From CAYYAQ01 sp964469555 (GTDB lineage Bacteria > Planctomycetota > UBA1135 > UBA2386): a stretch of DNA of 12,797 nt. The notes below the pieces were generated by a model. The model was not told the DNA's origin and did no database searches. It worked only from the letters and a program-made list of their open reading frames with translations. Below, piece by piece: positions 8,214 through 12,797 of this stretch; the stretch's first letter is position 1, and every line of letters starts with the position of its first letter. A program made the position numbers and the translations under genes. The DNA is taken from positions 1 through 12,797 of the forward strand of contig CAYYAQ010000147.1 in the NCBI GenBank assembly GCA_964469555.1. The letters are read 5' to 3'.

Positions 8214-9250
8214 CCGACCAGACCGTGAGACTCACTGACTACGCCACCGGTGGTGGTTGAGCAGCCAAGTTGCCCCAGGGGAGCCTCGGGAAGGTTCTCG
8301 AACGACTAGGGCCGCCGACGAGCAATCGTCTTCTGGCGGGGACCGCGGGCTACGAAGACGCCGGCGTGTTCCAGCTGGACGACGACAGGGCGATCGTGCA
8401 GACACTCGACTTCTTCCCGCCGATCGTTGACGACCCGGTCTGGTTCGGCAGGATCGCGGCCGCGAATTCGTTGTCCGACGTGTTTGCGATGGGCGGCGTC
8501 GCGTTGACCGCGATGAACATCGTGGGTTGGCCGGACGAGCTCGACATCGACCTTCTCGGCGATGTGATGGTCGGTGGGCACGAAAAGGTCCTCGAGGCGG
8601 GTGCCGTGTTGTGTGGTGGCCACTCGGTGACGTCGCCTTCGATCCTCTACGGGTTGTCCGTGACGGGCGAAGTGAACCCGGGCAACTTCTGGAGGAACTC
8701 CGGTGCACAGGAGGGCGATCGGTTGATCTTGACGAAGCCCCTGGGCATCGGCGTCGTCGCCACGGCCATGAAGAAGGGTCAGGCGGACGAAGAGACGACG
8801 CAAAAAGCCCTCGAACAGATGGCGGCGTTGAACCGTTCCGCAGCCGACGCGGTGCGTGACCTGGAAGTTCACGGGGCGACCGACGTCACGGGGTTCGGCC
8901 TCATGGGCCATGGCTGTGAAATGGCCGACGGTGCTGGCCTCACCCTGGAGCTCGACAGCTCGGCGGTTCCGTTGTTTCCCGGGAGTCTGGATTTCGCGAA
9001 GGCCGGCATGTTGTCCGGTGGTTCCAAGCGCGGTCGCGAAAGCTTCGGCGACAGGTTCGACGCGGTGGACGTGGACGATGTCCTGCTCGGTCTGATGTTC
9101 GATGCCGAGACTTCGGGTGGTCTCCTCCTCTCGGTCGCCGAGGGCGACATCGGGACGGCCCTGCGCCGGCTGAACGACGCCGCGTGCTTCGAGGCGGGCG
9201 AAGTCGGTGGCTTCTACCAGCGCGAGGAAGTTACGATCAGGGTCTTCTGA
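8210..9250 (+). CDS. selD: Selenide, water dikinase (selenophosphate synthetase), selenocysteine-containing
   Basis: SelD makes selenophosphate, AMP and phosphate from selenide and ATP. This is the selenium donor for SelA. The start is ATG 8210, overlapping the selA stop. Reading in frame gives an N-terminus of MTDQTVRLTDYATGGG, then TGA at 8258-8260, then AAKLPQGSLGKVLERL. The TGA is codon 17, exactly the position of E. coli catalytic Cys17, and is followed by K20, equivalent to the essential Lys20. Read as selenocysteine, the protein is 346 residues, the normal SelD length. Nucleotide and metal ligands are in place: D50, D67 in TLDFFPPIVDDP, N86 and D90 in ANSLSDVFAMGG, GGHS at 136-139 and D225 in DVTGFGL. 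The second cysteine of the usual CGC or UGC motif is alanine here. Gene callers that treat TGA as stop would begin at TTG 8270 and lose the active site. The gene converges with the next one, 21 bases away. Confidence 0.96.
8258..8294 (+). promoter_or_regulatory. Selenocysteine UGA codon with bacterial SECIS hairpin in selD
   Basis: Directly after the in-frame TGA (8258-8260) the mRNA can fold into a hairpin. CCCCAGG (8273-8279) pairs with CCTCGGG (8284-8290) with one C-C mismatch, around a 4-base apical loop GGAG (8280-8283). Further TT/AA and CC/GG pairs extend it down to 8265 and 8294 past small bulges. The loop begins 19 bases after the UGA and starts with G, both in line with known bacterial SECIS elements bound by SelB. 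The fold was drawn by eye, not by an energy calculation. Confidence 0.8.
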
Positions 9251-9271
9251 GCGGAGCGCAGCTTCGAAAGG

Positions 9272-10243
9272 CTACTTCGCGTCGAGGCCGAGGAGCGCGC
9301 GGGCCCGTGGGCTGAGCTTCGGGGTCTTCGCCTGGTTGTGGTTCTTGAAGTCGAAAGTGAACTCGACCACGGTCGACTTCTTCACGAGAGACCTCGAGGG
9401 AACGGGAAGCCCGTTCTTGTAGGTGCCCTCTTTCTCTTCTTCCTCTTCCTCTTCCAGGCCGCGGCCAAGGCCACCGAGAACGATGCGGCCACCCACGCGC
9501 CCGACCTTTGACTCGGTGAAGGATCGGCCCGTGATCCGGTGGATCATCTTGGTCGCTGGATCGAAGGAGATCGCGAGGTCGACGAAGGTATCTGGTTTCG
9601 CGGCTCTGCCGCCGATCGCGCCGCCGAACGCGCGGATCGCCACCGCGCCGCCTCCCACGCCCAACGTCGTGTTGCCGCCCTTGTCGTTCGGAATCGATCC
9701 GGACCAGAGCAGCGTGCGAGCGTCGTCTTCGTCGAGACGGATGGTGTATGTCTCGACCGGCTTCCCACCGATCGCGCCGACTTCGTTGTGCAGCACCTTG
9801 TAGTCCATGTCCGCCAGGTTCGCGAACAAGGTGCTCGGGTCCAGGGCGAAGGTGAGGTCGTTGCCGTTCGCCAGCTTCGCCCGCCGCAACACCCACCCGT
9901 TGTCGTCGTCCGCGGCGATCATGCGTCGTCCGTGGAAGATCAACTGGTGGTCGTCGCCGATGTCGACCTTCAACAGGCCCTTGGCCCAGACGCCCGTTGT
10001 CGAGATCGTCCGTTCCTTGGGCTTGGCCGCTCCTCGCACGACGAACGGCGAGATGCGGTTGATCGTCTTGTGAGAGGTCGAATAGGCGAGGCTGGAAAGC
10101 CTCGCCATCGCCTCGCAAGCCTTGGCGATTTTCTCGGCTCGAGTGGGAGGCACCTTCTTCTTGGGCGCGTCCTCTTGAGCTGCGACGCCCTGGGCGCAAC
10201 AGACAAGACCCAGCACGGAAGTCGTGATCGATAAGAACCTCAT
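9272..10243 (-). CDS. Secreted protein of unknown function, paralogue 1 with poly-Glu tract
   Basis: This 323-residue protein has a signal peptide ending GVAAQ (residues 1-23) followed by a Lys-rich linker. It is clearly related to the product of the gene just upstream. Shared blocks are MARLSSLAY (MAKLNGVAF in the partner), HGRRM, WVLRRAKLANGND, FALDPSTLF, the SGSIP loop, VDLAISFDPAT-MIHRITGRSF and YKNGLPV. A run of seven glutamates (residues 264-270, encoded at 9434-9454 by alternating GAA and GAG codons) follows a Gly-rich stretch. I recognise no named domain. A beta-rich export fold of the LolA or DUF2092 type is possible but is a guess. Location is probably periplasm or outer-membrane face. 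Translation is strongly supported by AGGAGGT upstream. It forms an operon with the upstream paralogue (8 bases apart). Confidence 0.8.
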   Translation of the reverse strand: MRFLSITTSVLGLVCCAQGVAAQEDAPKKKVPPTRAEKIAKACEAMARLSSLAYSTSHKTINRISPFVVRGAAKPKERTISTTGVWAKGLLKVDIGDDHQLIFHGRRMIAADDDNGWVLRRAKLANGNDLTFALDPSTLFANLADMDYKVLHNEVGAIGGKPVETYTIRLDEDDARTLLWSGSIPNDKGGNTTLGVGGGAVAIRAFGGAIGGRAAKPDTFVDLAISFDPATKMIHRITGRSFTESKVGRVGGRIVLGGLGRGLEEEEEEEKEGTYKNGLPVPSRSLVKKSTVVEFTFDFKNHNQAKTPKLSPRARALLGLDAK

Positions 10244-10246
10244 GGT

Positions 10247-10253
10247 ACCTCCT
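10247..10253 (-). promoter_or_regulatory. Strong Shine-Dalgarno AGGAGGT for paralogue 1
   Basis: Read on the minus strand, AGGAGGT is followed by ACC and then ATG (10243). The site overlaps the stop codon of the upstream paralogue (10254-10252), which suggests translational coupling. It fixes the start of the 9272-10243 gene. The other genes here lack comparably good sites. Confidence 0.75.
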
Positions 10254-11247
10254 ACTTGTTGGCGATCTTCAGGAGCCTCTTGGCCTTGGGGTCGAGCTTC
10301 AGCGGCACGGCGTGATCGTGCTTCGTGAAGATGACGTCGTAGTCCATTCGCGAGAGGTCGTCGCCAAGACGGCGGACGGGCAGGCCGCGCTTGTAGATGC
10401 GCTTGCCGCTGTCGTCCTTCTCCTTGGCTTCCTCCCCCTCTTCTTCTTCTTCCTGCTCGGCGCCGAGGCCACCGCCCTGCACCTTGATCTGGAATCCGCC
10501 ACCGCCGCCAGTGCTCTGCTGGTAGCTGCGCGACTTGACCTTGTGGATGTAGCCGGTCGCAGGCTCGACGTACAACGCCAGATCGACGGTGATGTCGGGG
10601 AGCTGCGCCGTGTCGCCTCCGCCGCGCATCATCATCATCATGCCGCCCATGCCGCTCGAGACCGCGGGAAGTGCGCCGCTCAACGCGAAGTCCTGCGCAT
10701 CCTCGCCTTCGAGCGTGATCCCGATGATCAGCACGGCCTTGTCCTTGTAGGTCGACGCCCTGTGGTTCTTGACCGACAGTGCGCTCGCCGGGAGCGCCTG
10801 GAGCGCTTCGAAGAAGCGACCCGGATCCAAGACGAACGGCACCTTGCCGCCGCTCGCGAGCCGATTGCGCCGCAGCTTCCAGGAGACGTCGTCGTTGCGC
10901 GCGACCATTCTGCCGCGGTAGGTCAGGATCTCGTCCGCGTCGTCGTTCATCGTCGCGCGGAGGATGCCGTCGAACCAGGTGCCGCGCACCGAGGTATCAC
11001 CGGCGATCACCATCCCGGCGAGGTCGCCCATTTGCTTGGCGATATTCCGGGACATGGCCGAGTTCTGGGCCTCGGTCGTGCGGAAGGCCACGCCGTTGAG
11101 TTTGGCCATGCGCTTGACTGCTGCCGCGAGGGCTTCCTTGGGGTTCGCCTGCTCAGGCTTGGCTGCTGCAGCCGTGTCGTCCTGCGCCGCCAGAGCGAAG
11201 GGGAACAGGCACAACGTGACGGAGGCGAGAAGGGGGTTGAGTGTCAT
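10252..11247 (-). CDS. Secreted protein of unknown function, paralogue 2 with poly-Glu and poly-Met tracts
   Basis: This 331-residue protein has a signal peptide at residues 1-22 (MTLNPLLAS ... FALAAQ). The open frame reaches up to 11514, but the signal peptide and similarity to the downstream paralogue place the start at ATG 11247. It matches that paralogue along its length: MAKLNGVAF, YRGRMVARNDDVSWKLRRNRLASGG, FVLDPGRFF, LSGALP, VDLALYVEPATGYIHKVKSRSY and YKRGLPV. Two low-complexity stretches stand out. The first is five methionines within Gly-rich sequence at residues 203-207. The second is EQEEEEEGEEAKEKD, with its Glu run at 266-270, almost the same position as in the paralogue. The function is not recognised; the two genes probably arose by tandem duplication. 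It is the first gene of the pair, 115 bases after rbfA. Confidence 0.8.
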   Translation of the reverse strand: MTLNPLLASVTLCLFPFALAAQDDTAAAAKPEQANPKEALAAAVKRMAKLNGVAFRTTEAQNSAMSRNIAKQMGDLAGMVIAGDTSVRGTWFDGILRATMNDDADEILTYRGRMVARNDDVSWKLRRNRLASGGKVPFVLDPGRFFEALQALPASALSVKNHRASTYKDKAVLIIGITLEGEDAQDFALSGALPAVSSGMGGMMMMMRGGGDTAQLPDITVDLALYVEPATGYIHKVKSRSYQQSTGGGGGFQIKVQGGGLGAEQEEEEEGEEAKEKDDSGKRIYKRGLPVRRLGDDLSRMDYDVIFTKHDHAVPLKLDPKAKRLLKIANK

Positions 11248-11362
11248 TTCAGTTGGGGTGGGTGAGGTATTGGAGGAGTCAGACTCGAGGTATGGGGGGC
11301 CATGACGGTCGATACGGGCCTTTCCTCCCCGCGATCGGGATAGTAGTCGCGACGGTCCTGAA
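11248..11362 (-). other. Intergenic gap between rbfA and the secreted pair
   Basis: These 115 bases lie between rbfA and paralogue 2, both on the minus strand. They hold a weak inverted repeat, CGCGA (11330-11334) with TCGCG (11347-11351), soon after the rbfA stop. There is no T-run that would mark an intrinsic terminator. I see no convincing promoter match and no Shine-Dalgarno site in front of ATG 11247. Confidence 0.3.
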
Positions 11363-11797
11363 TCAGTCGCCCGAGCGGTCGGGCTCGTCGTCGATCGGGG
11401 CCGCCGTTGGATCGGAATCGGAGTCCCCCGGCTCCCCCTCGGGGTCCTCACCCCGCTCTGTGCGCAGTTCATCCAACAGGTTACGCATGCGCTCGGCGCC
11501 CTCGACGCTTTCATCGTACCGGAACGTCAGCGTCGGTACCGACCGGGTGTGCAGCACGTGGGCGACCTCCCGACGCAGGAACCCTGCCGCCCGGTCCAGG
11601 GCCGACGCCGTCAGCCGCTGGGCTTTTGCATCGCCCAGCATGGTCCAGAAGACCTTGCACTGCTGCATCTCTTTGTCCATTTCGACGCGCGAGATGGTCA
11701 CGAAGCCCACGCGTGGGTCCGAGATCTCGTGCACCAGGGCGGTAGCGATCCGCTCCTTGATCTGGCGTTGGATGCGTGCGATTCGGCGCTCGTTCAT
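11363..11797 (-). CDS. rbfA: Ribosome-binding factor A
   Basis: RbfA is a small KH-fold protein that binds the 30S subunit and helps mature the 5' end of 16S rRNA, which matters most in the cold. The start at ATG 11797 gives 144 residues. The family pattern is clear: MNERRIARIQRQIKERIA at the start, then LVHEISDPRVGFVTISRVEM, a central LDRAAGFLRREVAHVLHTRSVP, and LTFRYDESVEGAERMRNLLDEL. The last 30 residues form an acidic, disordered-looking tail (about 115-144, rich in Glu, Asp and Pro), which the E. coli protein does not have in this form. The frame is open upstream to 11941, but that part only shadows the preceding gene. The start overlaps the upstream stop as ATGA, showing coupling with the DUF503 gene. 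Confidence 0.95.
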   Translation of the reverse strand: MNERRIARIQRQIKERIATALVHEISDPRVGFVTISRVEMDKEMQQCKVFWTMLGDAKAQRLTASALDRAAGFLRREVAHVLHTRSVPTLTFRYDESVEGAERMRNLLDELRTERGEDPEGEPGDSDSDPTAAPIDDEPDRSGD

Positions 11798-12087
11798 TGC
11801 GGGCTGAAGATCTCGATGCGGTGGTCGGCGAGGGTCGCGTCGCGCCAGTCCTGAAGCGTGTTGAGGATCTTGTCGAGCACGCTGTTGAGCATCGCGATGT
11901 CGCTTCCGGCGACCGCGATGCCAAAAGTGGCGAGCGTCCACTCGTCCTGGTCGTCGGTCTCGGCGATCGAAACGTTGTAGCTGCGTCGCAACCGTTCCCG
12001 CATGCTCTTGATGACGCTGCGCTTGTCCTTGAGCGATGTCGCGTACGGGATCTCGACGGTGAACTGCAGCACACCGATGTGCATCAT
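11794..12087 (-). CDS. DUF503 family protein (YlxP-like)
   Basis: This small cytoplasmic protein of 97 residues starts at tandem ATGs (12087 and 12084; either is possible). It fits the DUF503 pattern: IGVLQFTVEIPYATSLKDKRSVIKSMRERL near the start, NVSIAETDDQDEWTLATFGIAVAG in the middle, and a short helix ending in HRIEIF. In Firmicutes the family member YlxP lies in the same infB-rbfA interval and has been linked to ribosome maturation, but its biochemical role is unsettled. The gene lies 50 bases after infB and overlaps rbfA by 4 bases, so it belongs to the translation operon. Confidence 0.9.
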   Translation of the reverse strand: MMHIGVLQFTVEIPYATSLKDKRSVIKSMRERLRRSYNVSIAETDDQDEWTLATFGIAVAGSDIAMLNSVLDKILNTLQDWRDATLADHRIEIFSPQ

Positions 12088-12137
12088 GGTTCGAACGGGT
12101 GCAGGTGGTGTGGGAAAGAGACTGCCCTGAGGCACCG

Positions 12138-12797
12138 CTATTCCAGCTTGCGGGGGACGAACTTGACGGTGAAGAACTCGAGTTCGTCGCCGATCTTCAC
12201 GTCGTTGAAATCGGTGACCGTCAAGCCGCACTCGTAGCCGGACTTGACCTCGCGCACATCGTCGTCGATGCGCCGCAAGCTTCCGAGCTTGCTACGGTAT
12301 ACGGCTGTGCCGTCTCGCGTGACCCGCACGCGGTGATTGCGGTTGATGAATCCGTCGGTGACCAGGCAGCCAGAGATGTTGCCGAACTTGCTCGACTTGA
12401 AGATCGCCTTGATCTCGGCGTGGCCTTCGACCTCTTCGATCTCGTCGGGCTTGAGCAGGCCTTCTAGGGCGAGCTTCAAGTCGTCGAGGAGCTTGTAGAT
12501 CACCTCGTAGTGCCGGATCTCGACTCCAGCCCTGTCGGCGGCGACGCGAGCGGCAGGTTCGGGGATCGTGTTGAACCCGATGATGATCGCTTCGGACGCT
12601 TCGGCGAGGCTGACGTCGTTCTCTGTCACGGCGCCGAGGCCGCGGTGGATGATGTTGACTCGCACTTCGTCGGTGCCGATGTCGGCGAGGCCGTTGCGGA
12701 TCGGTTCGAGCGAGCCTGTCACGTCTGCCTTCAGGATGACCTTGAATTCGTCGACCTGCTGGTCGGCGATCTTCGCCGCGATGTTCTCGGCAGTGAT
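12138..12797 (-). CDS. infB: Translation initiation factor IF-2, C-terminal 219 residues (5' end outside window)
   Basis: IF-2 is the GTPase that brings fMet-tRNA to the 30S subunit and promotes 50S joining. The visible part lacks the G domain and holds the C-terminal domains. It begins inside the third conserved domain (DEFKVILKADVTGSLEPI, HRGLGAVTENDVSLAEAS, IIIGFNTIPEPAARVAADRAGVE). It continues through the linker helix (HYEVIYKLLDDLKLALEGLL) to the domain that binds fMet-tRNA (FKSSKFGNISGCLVTDGFINRNHRVRVTRDG, LGSLRRIDDDVREVKSGYECGLTVTDFNDVKIGDELEFF). It ends at TAG 12140-12138. Similarity to E. coli IF-2 runs to the end with no frameshift. It is the upstream member of the operon infB, DUF503 gene, rbfA. 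Confidence 0.97.
   Translation of the reverse strand: MTAENIAAKIADQQVDEFKVILKADVTGSLEPIRNGLADIGTDEVRVNIIHRGLGAVTENDVSLAEASEAIIIGFNTIPEPAARVAADRAGVEIRHYEVIYKLLDDLKLALEGLLKPDEIEEVEGHAEIKAIFKSSKFGNISGCLVTDGFINRNHRVRVTRDGTAVYRSKLGSLRRIDDDVREVKSGYECGLTVTDFNDVKIGDELEFFTVKFVPRKLE

Noticed and set aside
8270..9250. selD starting at TTG 8270
   Set aside because: This would remove the catalytic residue and Lys20. ATG 8210 with Sec-coded TGA restores the complete active site and the ATGA overlap with selA.
9251..9271. Terminator between selD and the convergent secreted gene
   Set aside because: The gap is 21 bases. Only a 3-4 bp repeat (AGC/GCT) is visible and there is no T-run.
11248..11514. Upstream extension of paralogue 2
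   Set aside because: It covers rbfA sequence in another frame and would bury the signal peptide 89 residues in.
1..12797. CRISPR array, transposase, phage or defence genes
   Set aside because: No regularly spaced repeats, terminal inverted repeats or recognisable mobile or defence proteins were found. The region looks like ordinary chromosome.

Overview
The window is high-GC bacterial DNA, densely coded on both strands, with no tRNA, rRNA, CRISPR array or insertion sequence that I can see. Four things suggest a Gram-negative, probably planctomycete-like organism. There are several proteins with signal peptides ending in Ala-Gln. One secreted protein (1990-3021) is of a type I associate with Planctomycetota. 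Shine-Dalgarno sites are mostly absent. There is also an outer-membrane-lineage envelope protein of the TIGR03545/TIGR03546 type. The phylum call is an inference and is not proven by the sequence alone.

Layout from left to right. (1) 1-1895, minus: N-terminal two thirds of DNA polymerase I (polA), running off the left edge. (2) 1990-3021, plus: a secreted protein of unknown function, divergent from polA. (3) 3093-4955, minus: a membrane-anchored protein that looks like a fusion of the TIGR03546 and TIGR03545 families. It lies downstream of (4) recJ (5053-6771, minus), and the gap between them holds two inverted repeats. (5) 6813-9250, plus: selA and selD, overlapping by an ATGA. They encode selenocysteine synthase and selenophosphate synthetase. 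selD carries an in-frame UGA at codon 17, where E. coli SelD has its catalytic Cys17, and a bacterial-type SECIS hairpin follows at the expected distance. SelD is therefore itself a selenoprotein here. (6) 9272-11247, minus: two tandem, diverged secreted paralogues, each with a poly-glutamate tract at almost the same residue position. (7) 11363-12797, minus: the end of a translation operon, infB (C-terminal part), a DUF503/YlxP-like gene and rbfA.

How the genes fit together. SelD makes selenophosphate from selenide and ATP, and SelA uses it to convert Ser-tRNA(Sec) to Sec-tRNA(Sec). Because SelD contains Sec, its own full-length synthesis should depend on the pathway it feeds. SelB and tRNA-Sec (selC) must be elsewhere in the genome. 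PolA and RecJ are DNA repair and replication enzymes. InfB, RbfA and the DUF503 protein belong to the conserved initiation and ribosome-maturation cluster. truB, a frequent neighbour after rbfA, is not in the place where it might be expected; the secreted paralogue pair is there instead.

I found no clearly new multi-gene system. The points most worth a second look are the Sec-containing SelD with its SECIS, the fused envelope protein, and the poly-Glu secreted pair.
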